Shown: one piece after another, positions 1-11,160 of the stretch | Layout of the letters: the number at the start of each line of letters is the position of its first letter | How positions within the stretch are numbered: position 1 is the first letter of the stretch | Origin: Ctena decussata | Lineage: Eukaryota; Mollusca; Bivalvia; Lucinida; Lucinidae | NCBI GenBank assembly: GCA_963989385.1 | Contig: OZ022512.1 | Location: 28,665,899 to 28,729,898 of the forward strand | Direction of reading: 5' to 3' | Length of the DNA: 64,000 bases | The notes under the pieces: model-generated | Databases searched by the model: none | Seen by the model: only the letters and a program-made list of their open reading frames with translations | Told to the model about the DNA's origin: nothing | Program-made: the position numbers and the translations under genes

Positions 1-1158
1 CATTGTTCAATTGGTTCTGGAGAACAAGATGTTTAAAGGTTTTTATCATATATGGACGTGACGGCCTTGGTGGTCATGTGACTTGGACCATTTAAACAAA
101 TTTCATTCCTTCAACCCCTGGAGGCTCTATATGGAATTTGATTTCAATTGGACAAGTGGCTTTTGAGAAGATTGTTTGAAATTGTCAAAATATGAGAGTT
201 CAGGGTCAAAGGTCATAAAATGACCTTGACCTCTTGTACCCATAAATCTTTATGTACTCATTAAGATGAATGTATATAATAATTTTTGGGCCAAAATCTT
301 CAAAACTTTCCATGAAATCTCATGTTCTAGCATTTTCCCATATTTGACCTTGCCGTAAAAAAGGTCAAGGTCAACCCAGGGTCATAATTTGAACAATCTT
401 GATAGTACTTGAGTACCCAATGCTACATACTGAGTTTCAAGGCCATTGGTTGACTGGTTCTGGAGAAGAAGATTTTTAAAGGTTTTTACCATATATGAGC
501 GTGGTCATGTGACCTGGAGCGTATGAACAAATTTTCGTTCCCTCAACCCCTAAGGGCTCTATATGAAATTTGGTTTCAATTGGCCCAGTGGCTTTTGAGA
601 AGATTGAGAAAATATGAGAGTTCAGGGTCACAGGTCAAAGAATGACCTTGACCTCTTGTACTCATAAATCTTCATGTACTCATTAAGATGACTGTAGATA
701 CCAATGTTCAGTCCAAAATCTTCAACAGTTTCCAAGATATCTTATGTTGTAGCATTTTGCCATATAAAAGCATAAGGAAGCAAATTTGACCTTATCGTAA
801 AAAAGGTCGAGGTCAACCCAAGGTCATAATTTGAACAATCTTGGTAGTACTCGCGTACCCGATGCTACATACCAAGTTTCAATGCCATCGGCCTATTGGT
901 TCTGGAGAAGAAGATTTTTTTAGGTTTTTACCATATATGGGCATGGCGGCCATGTTGGTCATGTGACCAGGACCGTTTGAACAACTTTTCGTTCCTAAGG
1001 TCCCAGGAGGCTCTATATGAAATTTGGTTACAATCCGCCCAGCGGTTTCAGAGAAGAAGTCGTTTGAAATTGTGGACGGACGGACGACGGACGACGGACG
1101 CCGGAGCCTTACCATCCTATAAGCTCCCCCGGAGCCTCTGGCTCAGGTGAGCTAAAAA
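1..1158 (+). repeat. Tandem ~443-bp dispersed repeat, three units
   Basis: The phrase GGTTCTGGAGAA recurs near 13, 456 and 898, giving a period of 442-443 bp. Each unit carries the same order of blocks: a 'ccatatat' segment, 'aggtcaaggtcaaccc', 'taatttgaacaatctt'. The third unit is shortened and runs into a GGAC-rich stretch (about 1073-1100), then ends in GGTGAGCTAAAAA. No long reading frame is conserved between units, so this is non-coding repeat DNA. The window starts inside the first unit. Confidence 0.85.
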
Positions 1159-1787
1159 GAACGCGCGATAAAAAAAATCCTGGCAAAATTATCAAGTTAT
1201 GCCGGTTAAAACGTGTTCAGAATTAGCTGTAACTAAGTTTCGTTTTTATTACAGCTTAATTAGATACGGGGTAGTTTGCTTATTTCTTGCTTTGCTGCCT
1301 CTTACATGTAGGTTTCTGCAGTACGATTACTTGGCATGGTATCCCACTCTATTTCAAAACTGACTCAGAATGAGCAATTGATCTACCAACAAACCAGAAA
1401 ATAGCCTACATACTCGACGATGTGTTTACGACCGTCACACGACGAAATGACGAAATACCCGACCGTTCGAAGTAATGCAACACTGCCTACACCCGAAATC
1501 CCTGGCATGAGCGGCCGAGCTCTATTTCCAGACTGACTCAGAATGGAACGATAAATATTCAATATTAATTACGTTTAAAAATCATTCGTAAATAATATTT
1601 TGTCATTTATAAATTTTGGGTGTTTTTTGTAGGGTCTTTTGGTTCCATTTTACCTTTAATAAAACGCCCGGAATAACAACCTCAGAACGTATGCTCAATG
1701 TATTCCAGTTCTGCTGCAAGGAAATGTAGAATCTAACCAGCGAAGACAAATACACAGATTCGACTGAAGGCATGTTATAGAGGATAT
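1159..1787. other. No gene seen
   Basis: AT-rich sequence without a convincing reading frame. A short phrase, gactgactcagaatg-like, occurs near 1360 and again near 1530; nothing else stands out. Confidence 0.5.
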
Positions 1788-1933
1788 TTGACTTTTTCAG
1801 TGTAAGGTCGATTTTTATTTCACCGAATGAACAGCAAAAGCAGTATTTTCACGAGTGGCGAAGCCGCGAGTGAAAATTCCACTTTTGGTGTTCATGAGTG
1901 AAATGAAAATTCATCTTACACTGACAAAGTCAA
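1788..1933. repeat. Imperfect hairpin, MITE-like
   Basis: The left arm begins TTGACTTTTTCAGTGTAAG and the right arm ends CTTACACTGACAAAGTCAA. Inner parts (TTTATTTCACC...GAATGAACA against TGTTCATGAGTGAAATGAAAA) also pair loosely. No target duplication was found. Confidence 0.6.
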
Positions 1934-2379
1934 ATTTTCTATTTCTTTTTTTTTTTTTTTTTTTTTTTTGCTTCAAAATCGCAATAATTCTATTTATTCA
2001 CTGGCGTCAGCCATCACGACAGAAACACAACTTTTTTTCTATCCGTTTTGCATCAAATATGATGCTTCCAGCGTGTTTATTGGGTATGATCACGTGGGTA
2101 TGATATTGGTTGGAAACAAAGTTTGAAACTGAAAAATAACTTCAAACATTATTTTGATAAAAGATCTAAAAAAATGCCAAGAAAGAATGCCTGCAGGAGA
2201 CTTAGGCGGCCTGACGTCGCGTGCAGTAACAATGTTACGTTGGTGCGCTTAGTGACGTCATTAACGTTGTAATGACGTGCAAACATGCGTGACGAAATTT
2301 TAGTCAAGTCAAATAAGATTTAGCAAATCAATAAACAAAGAACTTGAAGCTATTTCACAAAAAAGTCCTATTTCTGAAA
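1934..2379. other. Poly-T tract and CRE-like motifs, no gene
   Basis: Holds a long T run (about 1945-1969), then a block with several TGACGT/GACGTC motifs around 2210-2290. That block resembles the GACGTC-rich parts of the hairpin elements at 7449 and 20113. Confidence 0.4.
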
Positions 2380-2444
2380 CAGTGAAATCGAAAGCGATAA
2401 TTTCACTGTTTGAGACAGTGAGATTATCAGTTTCGATTTCACTG
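2380..2444. repeat. Hairpin with CAGTGAAATCGAAA arms
   Basis: CAGTGAAATCGAAAGCGATAA is mirrored by a loose complement ending TTTCGATTTCACTG, with a second CACTGTTTGAGACAGTG palindrome at the tip. Confidence 0.6.
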
Positions 2445-2484
2445 AGAACCTAATTCATTGAAAAGCATAAAAGAATTATTTTTT

Positions 2485-3960
2485 ACGCCCGTTAGAAAAA
2501 CGGGACGTATTATGTTATGGCGCTTACGTCCGTTCGTCTGTCCGTTGTAAACTTTTCGTTTCCGGATAACTTCTCCTACAGTTTATATCCGATCGAGCTG
2601 AAACTTAGTACATAGTAAGACTATGAGGTGGACCAGCGCTTATCATTTCGAGGTTACGCTTCAATGAATTTTAGCAGAGTTACAGCCCTTTACTTAGATT
2701 TTTCGAGGTGTTCGTTTCCGGATAACTTTTCCTACAGTTTCCATCCAGTTAGCTGAAACTTTGTGAATAGTAAGACTACGATGTGGAGTAGCGCATATTA
2801 TTTGGAAATTACACTCCGATGATTTCTGCAGAGTTAATGCCCTTTAAAAAAAAAAAACACTCGACTATGGCAGTTTGTATGACAATTCTTGAGCGTTTTA
2901 TCTCTACGCTACTCTTAGGAATATCATGATGAAACTTTATAGCAATGTAAATTAGTTTAAGACAACATGTCTCATACAAAAATGGTTACTTCCCTTTACT
3001 TAGTTTTTGAATTATGTCCCTTTAATTTTGTTAGACTATATTTGTACACCTCATAACTAGGTCACAGTAACCCTTTGGAGTTTTGTGATGAAACGTAATA
3101 GTAATTTATATCAGGCTGACACGGTATGTCACATATAAAAACGATTGCCTCCCTTACTTAGTTTTAGAGTAAACTCCCTTTGAATAATTTCTAAGGCTGT
3201 TCTTGTGCAAACCATAAGTAGGCAGCCGTATGGATTATTTTGATGAAAATTTATAGCAATGTGTATACGACTGAGACGGTGTGTCTTATATAAGAATAAG
3301 TACCTCCCTCCCCTTCCTTATTTTGGAGTCACATACCTTTGCTATTTTTGTGCAAGTCATTACTAGGTAACCGTACGGGATATTTTGACGAAACTTTTTT
3401 TTAGCAGTGTGTATCAGGTTGAGACAGTATGACTAATAAAAGAACACTTCAAGGGCGTAGCTACCTATACGGCAAATACGCAGGTGCGTATTGAAATTTT
3501 GTCAAAATTGACAAAATTTCAAAACGCACCTGCATATTTGCATGCTGAAAATTTATAAATTAGACAAGATTTCAATACCAATTACCAAAGTGGCTGAAAT
3601 ACTAGCTTTCCCTTCAAGCAGTATAGAATAAAACATGGTTGTGCGTATTATGAAATTGCCCCTAGTTACGCCCCTGAGTATGACTAATAAAAGAACACTT
3701 GCTGCCTCTTCCTTATTTTTGGAGTTGTATCATGTGAGAACCCTAACGTTTGGACTATCTTGATAACATAATAGTATAGACGAGGATGAAACGGCGTGTG
3801 TCATATAAGAATGCTTGCTCACCATTTCTTATTTTCAGGGTTACGTCCCTTTTATTATTTCTTAGACTTATTATGAGGGTGCCATTACTCTGGATATCTT
3901 AATGACACTATAGCAATATGCATTAGCTGAGTATCGGGAATGGTTTCTTCCCCTTACTTA
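2485..3960. repeat. Degenerate tandem repeat, ~170-200 bp units
   Basis: Starts at a short GCCCGTTAGAAAAACGGG hairpin followed by 'cgtccgttcgtctgtccg'. Phrases such as 'cggataactt.tcctacagttt', 'gatgaaac.t.atagcaat' and 'tcatata.aagaa' recur at about 170-200 bp spacing but with much divergence. The array is interrupted by the insertion at 3450-3678. A related piece lies at 6230-6420. No protein is encoded. Confidence 0.6.
3450..3678. mobile_element. Small TIR element flanked by 24-bp direct repeats
   Basis: The ends are CAAGGGCGTAGCTA and the inverse of CAGGGGCGTAACTA, 12 of 14 bases matching. The 24-bp phrase starting AGTATGACTAATAAAAG is identical on both sides (3426-3449 and 3679-3702). 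An internal hairpin of about 25-bp arms spans 3483-3533. At 229 bp it carries no gene. A 24-bp duplication is far longer than for common cut-and-paste families. Confidence 0.65.
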
Positions 3961-4162
3961 ATTTACAGGCTGTTCTTGTGCACACAAAATTACCTGTTTG
4001 TGGCTGATTGTCAGGGATATAGATCTGCCCAAGGTACTGATTGGGCCCAAACTCACTCAGAAACGGGCATAAATTGCCCCGCTTGCGATGCTCCTGCTAT
4101 TTTCTAGATAAAAAAATTCCTTCCCCCATATCTCCCTGTCAAAAATATAAAAATCATTTGTA
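3961..4162. other. No gene seen
   Basis: Short spacer; no reading frame or repeat recognised. Confidence 0.4.
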
Positions 4163-4348
4163 AAGTAAGGGACGAGCCATTTATTATCAGGTGTGTGTGT
4201 GTGTGTGGAGGGGGGGGGGGGTACATTTTCATGTGATTCACCAAAATTTTTCTGACCCCCCACCCAGTCTCAACAGAAATTTTTCCGATCCCCCCATCCC
4301 CCAGATTGGTGACAAAAAAGTTTATGACCCCCATCCCAACTACCCTTC

Positions 4349-4398
<50 letters not shown>

Positions 4399-5142
4399 AT
4401 ATTACCTATTTTATGTCAGACTGATCTCAATCAAAACCTGTATGAAACACAAAGAACATTTTCACATTCTGACATGTCAATTAATCATGCAGATTCATGG
4501 TCTGTTTAAATTTTGTCAGCAATTCCTTGCACTTTCTTCTGCTCATGGCCATATTGAAATCTGTTTGTCGAATGCTCAATAAAACTGTTAATAATATAAA
4601 TGGGGAGGGCGGTTTTTTTTTTTTTTTTGGGGGGGGGGGGGGGGGAGGGGGGGGCTGCGTCACTAGAAGCCATAGTAGCTTTGCTGATGACAAGGCACCT
4701 GGAGGGCTTATATCATAAACGCAGGCATTAAATTCAATAGAGAACAAAATCGTCTGCTCGACATGGTTTTATATAGACAATTGTATACTGTTCTACTAGC
4801 AAATTATGAAGAGATCTGTTTTGGGTAGAAGCTGCCCAAGTTTCGTGCGTCATTTCCTTAAATGTCTTTAAGTTTTTGAATTTGAAAGAATTAAAATTAA
4901 TAGGGGTGTGGCGTGGGAGGGAGGGGGGGGGGGGGGCGAAGTCCTTCAGAAGCTGAGACATTTTTAATAAAATAAAGACTGATGGAAGAATTCTGATCCC
5001 CCCAATATGCCTAATAAACTATATGACCCCCGCCTTGCTTTAAGGCTTATTGATTTCCGATCCCCCCGGCACATCACCCAAAAAATCCGACCCTCTCCCC
5101 ACCCCCTAAATGTACCCCCTCACACACACACCTGATATAAAT
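4163..5142. mobile_element. Degenerate copy of C/G-tract TIR element
   Basis: Begins 'agggacgagccatttattat', closely like the left end of the better preserved element at 14573, and shares interior phrases ('gtctgtttaaa', 'gctgatgacaaggcacctgg'). It carries GT and CA microsatellites (4191-4206; 4353-4397) and long T, G and C runs (4613-4655, 4921-4935). Reading frames here are translated repeats. The right end is eroded. Confidence 0.6.
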
Positions 5143-6229
5143 GTTTCATAGTATTAGATGATGGATTTTTTTTTGGTTTTATTACAGATTTTGACGCCAA
5201 TTTACCATTAACGTTAAAAATTGATTGCTAAGCAATGCAACACTAACCAGACTGTTCAGTTTAACAATTCTGCCTCGTTTGTCGTTTCATTGCAATGTTC
5301 AATGTATACTCTCCAACTCCTAAGCTTGTTAGCTGTGACAAAGGGTTTGTGTTTTCGTCGGTAACAATCATGCTGAAGCTTATATCTCTCAGCTCTTATC
5401 ACAGGGTCGGGAGGTGGGGTAGGAGAGATGGGGTGCTAAACAGTGCGTGCCTAGAAAATAATACCAAATTTCCTCAGCTTTCTAAAATATCCCATCCTCA
5501 ATTTAATCATCCAAGCCCCTAAATCAATGCAGCTACCCCAATAGCTCCAAAAATATGCAGGTATGGCATGGCTGCTCCCTGTTTAATCGCAGCTGCATAC
5601 TTAAATATTTCGATCAGATATTAGGTAAATTAGTTAAAAGATTTTTAAAAGGACAATTTTACATTGAGAAGGAATCTCTGCACAGCGCGGATTGCTGAAA
5701 GAAGTCAAAGTCCCGATCAGCCCTAGGGAGCCATTGGTCGCAAAAACTGATTAGGCCCCAACATCCAGTGAGGTAGGGGTATCAAACAGTAGAAAAAATC
5801 CATTTCCTTCAGTGAAACTCAGTGATCATAAAAAGGATGTAAACATGTAGGTTTTGTTTTGGCATAGTGGATATATGCGTATGGCCTCTTGGGAAGGGAT
5901 GGAACTTTGTGGACTTTGCCAATTTTATTTTGGCAAAATACTGTTTTTATGAATGCAAACGTTGTCTCTCTTTTACTCCTTGTAAATTAATAAACACTGA
6001 TTTTACCTGATAACGTACACGTATATAATAGAAAGATATGCACAAACATTTCGGCATCAGGCCTCACACACTACAGCAAAAGCGCCTCTTGGACGAGAGG
6101 GGTTATGCTGCAGGATCCATGACGGACGTCTGTAAGATGTGTGACTCTTGAAAACATTTTCGAATTATATCTGCAACTCCAAAAGTATAGCAGTTGTATT
6201 TGCCGGTACCTACTGGAAAAGCCCATTTA
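5143..6229. other. No gene seen
   Basis: AT-rich sequence with scattered short frames (the longest about 75 codons) that show no domain or repeat. No mobile element ends were recognised. Confidence 0.45.
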
Positions 6230-6445
6230 TCGATGTTTGTATAATACCCGAAGACGGAGAATATTGTAACCGTTTTTCCACCACATACGTCCGTCTATCC
6301 GTACGTCCGAACGCTTTTGAACCCTGTATCGTGTCAGCGCATCTCCTACAGTTTCTCCCCGATGAATTTGAAACTTTACTAGCTATGGTAGGCCTATGAA
6401 TTTGCTGTTTTGGGGTTATCCCTAACAAATGCGTATTCTCTGGGT

Positions 6446-6446
<1 letters not shown>

Positions 6447-6486
<40 letters not shown>

Positions 6487-6487
6487 T
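6447..6487. repeat. (TC)n microsatellite
   Basis: Run of CT/TC dinucleotides interrupted by two TG steps at its left end. Confidence 0.9.
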
Positions 6488-6589
6488 TTAAATATTAAAC
6501 GGGTAAGTATTTTTCACCATCTTTCAGTGGCACATATATTGTCTTGGCAACTCAGTGCCGCAGTCTTTAGAGTTTTGGTCTGACTGTTC

Positions 6590-6950
6590 TAATTTTAGCA
6601 TGCTTCTCTAATATGATTTGAGAATGTGCGTGTAGCTTTGCCATTATGCTCTGATAGATAATATGTTTTATCTGTTTCTATTTAAACGCAGTGCCAAGTG
6701 CAGATGGTACACAGCAGTACATACCTTGTCTCTGCAACATTTCTTAAAGCTTAAACCTTATTAGCTTATATGTTTCTTCAGTATAATCTAGTGATGGGCA
6801 TTTCGTTTCATTTATTTTTTAGCTTAAACAAGGGAAATTATTTTTCAGCCTCTTGCTACAGGCACATGCATGAATACTAGGGGGCTTGGGATCATCTGTC
6901 CTGTCTTGTTAGCTTCCCTCAGCTGACAGCTTACAAGAGGCGATATTGTA
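6590..6950. repeat. Duplicated segment, copy 1
   Basis: Aligns by eye with 10735-11160. Shared phrases include 'atttgagaatgt', 'tacataccttgtct', 'ttagcttaaac' and 'ttatttttcagcctctt'. Both copies lie next to GACGTCCATCA minisatellite sequence, suggesting one old segment duplication rather than chance. Confidence 0.6.
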
Positions 6951-7026
6951 CTGAATAGGGCTACCTTCGAATACAACTTCTCCTTAACTCTGTTCGGAGG
7001 AAGCCTACGAATAGAGTTACACAGTA

Positions 7027-7050
7027 GCTCTATTCGTACGAATAGAGCTG
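7027..7050. repeat. 24-bp perfect palindrome
   Basis: AGCTCTATTCGT followed by its exact inverse complement. Neighbouring phrases ('gaatagagtta', 'taactatattcgg') repeat the same theme, so it may be the core of a larger decayed palindrome. Confidence 0.85.
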
Positions 7051-7114
7051 TCGTGCCGAAGAGTAACTATATTCGGAGCATGAAATGTTTTCCTTCGAAG
7101 CGAATATTATTTTC

Positions 7115-7305
7115 CCACCTCTTCTTCTGTCGATCTCTTCTTCTTTTTCCTTTCACTGTGCCCTGCAGAATCGTCTTTGCTAAATCAGAAGACTTTGAGA
7201 AGTGACCAAACCGCCTTAGTTTCCGTTTCTTGATCAGCGTCAGGAGTTCATCATATTCTCTAATGGCTGCTTGGATCTTTCTGCGAACCTCCTTGCTTTA
7301 CAGAC
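7115..7305 (-). pseudogene. LINE reverse transcriptase C-terminal fragment
   Basis: On the minus strand one frame reads a peptide containing EVRRKIQAAIREYDELL and then KLRRFGHF, ILQGTV, GKRRRDRQKKR. The order 'LRRFGH...ILQG...GKRRRGR' is typical of the far C-terminus of RTE-like LINE ORF2 proteins. No polymerase domain remains. It is a short dead remnant. Confidence 0.6.
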
Positions 7306-7309
7306 GTCT

Positions 7310-7440
7310 ATTATGACATCATTGGACATCTATCAGTTCTTCATGGAGTCTATCGATATACATGTTGATATCCGTCAGTTTCTTCATGGACGTCCATCAT
7401 GGCATCTGTGGACGTCTTTCAGTTTGTATGTAGACGCCTA
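7310..7440 (+). repeat. Small GACGTC minisatellite patch
   Basis: Contains 'catggacgtccatcatggc', 'gtggacgtctttcag' and 'gtagacgcc', matching the large array at 9400-10510. Confidence 0.7.
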
Positions 7441-7448
7441 AAGGCGTT

Positions 7449-7960
7449 TGGGAGATTGCAATATTTACATTCTTGGTGTATTTACTGAAAAGCCCTATAG
7501 TAAACCATTGGAACGTAATGTAGTTTACATTCCAATAATTTCATTGAGACACGCGACGTCAGTGACGTCAAGATAAACAATGACTCTCTACAACCTGATT
7601 GGACGTCAGCAATGTCAGGACGTCATGCATGCCGTTCTGCTGTTAGCAGAAAAAACTGCGTGTACATGTTTTACTGCTTCAATTTTATCGCTTTTATAAG
7701 ATTAAATGAAAGGTTTGATTGAAACGAATTCAAATATAAGCAATGAACTTAATTTTTCTGATGTTTATCGAAGTGTAAACTACATTGGGTCACTAGCAAA
7801 GTTTACATTAACCCCTTCGGGGTTCATTCACTTTGCACGTGACCCAATGTAGTTTACACTTCGATAAACCTCAGAAAAAATGAAATTCATTACTTAAATA
7901 TTCACAGAACACATTTTTCATACTTGTGTGATGAACATGGTTGTTTTCTTCACAGTTTGC
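7449..7960. mobile_element. GACGTC-rich hairpin element, copy A
   Basis: Opens 'gcaatatttacattcttgg', has a cluster of GACGTCA-type motifs at 7555-7625, and ends in a large hairpin. The hairpin arms (about 7732-7815 and 7819-7903) pair over roughly 80 bp around TTCGG and contain TGTAAACTACATTGGGTCAC and its complement. A second copy at 20113-21680 is split by another insertion. No coding capacity. Confidence 0.65.
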
Positions 7961-8204
7961 CAGTGCTACAAACGCGTTCAGTTTTAAAGCGAATTTTAAT
8001 AGAAACACATTATTTACACATACGGCGTAGGAAGACTGAGAATGAATGATTTGATAGATCCCTTTTCAACTACGAGTTTGAGACCCAAATGCGCTTAGCC
8101 TTCGGCTCTTGTGGACATATAGAGCATTCACAAGGCTGGGGAACGATGTTATGTTCTTTAAGATAGTTGCTTGAGATGTAGGTTGCTATTTCAGCAGACA
8201 CACA

Positions 8205-8249
8205 AGGTTGAATCAACCTTGATTCGTTGAATCAAGGTTGATTCAACCT
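8205..8249. repeat. 45-bp palindrome
   Basis: AGGTTGAATCAACCTTGATTC is followed by GTT and then its inverse complement; the arms are themselves internally palindromic. Confidence 0.85.
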
Positions 8250-8299
8250 CATGTGCGCAGTGGGTTCGGCAACTGAAATGTCCCGTAGTCTTATAATTA

Positions 8300-8510
8300 A
8301 TATAAACGTATTCATACCAACTTTAGTGCGACAGACGCGCATTTCTGTATTTAACTTCTTCAGTGTCGCTAAACCCCAAAAGATTGAAAGAAAACAGAAG
8401 ATGGGTAGCTCTCGACAGGCAACGAGCATCCCTCTCCAAGCCACACTCACTGTCACATTCCGCGGGACACATTGGCCGAAGACATCAGGTAAGAGACGCC
8501 TACGTATTAT
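8300..8510 (+). repeat. ~200-bp direct repeat, copy 1
   Basis: From 'tagtgcgacagacgcgc' to 'gagacgcctacg' this segment closely matches 8914-9093. Frames across it are not conserved between copies (indels differ), so it is treated as repeat DNA. Confidence 0.75.
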
Positions 8511-8877
8511 CCCGCGAGCGGAGGCGTCCCCCATCGAGCCACCTCTACCCCTGTGTCTCGAGAAAGGCGACAGACAAGGCCATCAGGAAAGAAATGTCTG
8601 ATGCAGCAAGAACCTGCATAAAGCCATAACAACTCAAAAGAATGGAAGCCAAACTCCGCTGAGATTCATGTCGCTATGACAAGTCAGTCTTAGATTTAGA
8701 ACAATTAAGAAATTTAACCAGATATACATCAAATTGAATAAGAAATACTTTAAATCAGTATTTAAGTAGTGACCGCAATGCCAGAGAACAAGAACCAACA
8801 CTGAAACACTAACTGGGTTGATGATATTCTCCGGGACAAATTGTCCACCAGCAGTGGTGCCGGCCAATGGTTGTAAT

Positions 8878-8908
<31 letters not shown>

Positions 8909-8913
8909 ACCAA

Positions 8914-9093
8914 ATTTAGTGCGACAGACGCGCGTTTCTGCTTTTAACTTCTTCAGTGTCGCTAAACCCCAAAAGTTTAAAGAAAAGAGATGATGGGCAG
9001 CTCTCGGCAGGCAACGAGCATCCCTCTCCGAGCCACACTCACTGTCACATTCCGCGGGATACATTGGCCATCGACATCAGGTACGAGACGCCT
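8914..9093 (+). repeat. ~200-bp direct repeat, copy 2
   Basis: Second copy of the segment at 8300; shares 'cttcttcagtgtcgctaaac' and 'cacattccgcggga'. Just upstream is a short (ATT)n/(AAT)n inverted stretch at 8878-8908. Confidence 0.75.
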
Positions 9094-9399
9094 ACGTCTC
9101 TTACCTGATGATTAAGAGATGCTTTTGACCAGCCTAGCTCCTTGAAACTTACAGGTGAGTAAGGCAGGCATTAAATCTCAGACGAACTGACAACTGTTCA
9201 GATCCAACCGATATTGTCGAAATCATATGCCTCCACGATTGCCGATTAAGTCTATATTGACCTCATGACAAGCCTAACATCTTCCTTTTTGACTTAATAA
9301 TTATTTAATGGTAAATTCCTTTCCAAAAGGGAAGCTAATTCATGCAATACTGCTTAAATAGTTTTAACTCCTCATTTATTTTTACGTGTCGTAATGGAC
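9094..9399. other. No gene seen
   Basis: Nothing recognised apart from a short partial inverted repeat around 9085-9110 (GAGACGCCTACGTCTC). Confidence 0.4.
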
Positions 9400-10510
9400 G
9401 CCCATCAATATCTATACAGACGGCTATAATGGCATCCTTGGACATTTAGCACTTCTTCATGGCCGTCTATCAATATACATATTGATATCAATAAGTTTCT
9501 TCATGGACGTCCATCATGGCATCTGTGGACCTCATTCAGTTTCTATATGGACGTCTACAGACGTCTAGAACCCCTTGCTTTTATTGCAGACATCATGGTC
9601 GCACAACAGGGACTACATTTCTTATTGATCATTTTTGGGTCATTGACCAGTTTCTTCATGGACGTCCATCAAAGTGTCTGTTGACATCTGTCAATGTCGT
9701 CATGGACGTCCATCAATGTATCTATTAATATTTATAAAGAGAAGCCTATCATGACATCATTGGATGTCTACCAGTATTTTATGGATGTCCATCAGTGTAC
9801 CTGTTGACATCAATCAGTTTTTTCATCGACGTCCATCAGTAAAACAGTTGACATCCATTGTCTTCTTCGGGGACGTCCATCAATAATCTGTTGACATCAG
9901 CTAGGCTAGTTTCTTTATTGGCACAAATCATGACATCCGTGGACGTCCACCAGTTTTAATGTAGACGTCTATAATGACAGTCGTGGACGTTCATATTTCT
10001 TTGATGGACGTCCGTCATGTAATCTGTGGACGTCCATCAAAGGAAAATTGGACGACCACAAGTTCCAATGCAAACGTCTGTAACGACAGCCATTGACGTG
10101 AACCTGTTTTGATGGACGTCCGTCTTGTAATCTGAGGACCTCCATCAAAGCGTCCTTGGACGTTCACCAGTTTCAATGTAGACGTCTATAATAACAGCCG
10201 TGGACGTGCACCTGATTTTGATGGACGTCCGTCATGTAATCTGTGGATGTCCATCAATTTCTATATGAAATCGCATCATGACACCTGTAGAACATCACCA
10301 TTTCTTATAATCATGACTATACTCACAGATATCCATCTGCAGTAGCTTGAAGTTCCTCATTCCATCCATGGACGTCCAAAATTTTCTATAAAGACATCTA
10401 TAAATCATTGGACATCGAACAATCTCTTCATGGACGTCCGTTCATATCTGTGGACATCCATTGGTTTGTTCATGGACGTCCGTCACGATCTCCGTGGACG
10501 TCCGTCATCC
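9400..10510 (+). repeat. GACGTC-rich minisatellite array
   Basis: Imperfect tandem units of roughly 35-60 bp built on TGGACGTCCATCA followed by a T-rich spacer ('ttcttcatgg', 'gtttctat'). About eighteen GACGTC hexamers can be counted, usually within the palindrome TGGACGTCCA. The reading frames that pass through it change between units and are not conserved. Confidence 0.85.
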
Positions 10511-10682
10511 GTAGAAGAAGCCCAGCCTTTTATGTTCTTCGAAGGCGGAGCACGCCTTTCCGTCTGTTTGACTGTCCTTCTGGCGTTGTTGAATCCTATA
10601 TCTTGACAGAGCAACTTCCTTTGCAGTTTCGAAACAGTGTAAGCTTCTTATGTTCTGGAGATGTGCATATGGTTTTGGGGTT

Positions 10683-10688
<6 letters not shown>

Positions 10689-10712
<24 letters not shown>
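10689..10712 (+). repeat. (CT)n microsatellite
   Basis: Uninterrupted CT dinucleotides just after the minisatellite, within the flank of the duplicated segment. Confidence 0.9.
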
Positions 10713-10716
<4 letters not shown>

Positions 10717-10734
10717 TCTGCCTGTTTAAAAAAG

Positions 10735-11160
10735 ACTTTCCTTTATTATTTGAGAATGTACATGTGATTTAGCCGTCATCCTCTGATAATGTGTATGTCT
10801 GTTTCAGTTTATGCACGTGGAACACTGTAGTTCATGTACATACCTTGTCTTTGTAACTTTTCTTAAAGTTTAAGCCTGAATATTTTTCTGTTTTGCATGC
10901 TTCATGTACTTCTTCGGTACGATCTGGCATAGGGCATGTGGTTTATATTATCATATTTTTTTTTTAGCTTAAACAGATACATTATTTTTCAGCCTCTTTC
11001 TATTTAAGTCTTACAATTCAAACCCGAGTGTTTTGAAACCATGCATATTCTAGCATGGTCTGCAGAAACACATGCATGCATGACTATGGAAGCTTGGAGG
11101 ATCATGATCATCTGTCCTTTCTTGTTTACTCCGCTAAGCCGAAGATTTACCAGGTCCGCT
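10735..11160. repeat. Duplicated segment, copy 2
   Basis: Counterpart of 6590-6950, with the same order of phrases and a similar end 'gatcatctgtcctttcttgtt'. Confidence 0.6.

Noticed and set aside
43..64. BH3 motif search in the two Bcl-2 proteins (residues 43-62)
   Set aside because: The helix looks right but the Leu-x4-Asp spacing of BH3 is not met, so no BH3 call was made. Coordinates here are protein residues, not bases.
4191..4509. Threonine/histidine repeat proteins
   Set aside because: Translations of the CA microsatellite and homopolymer runs inside a mobile element.
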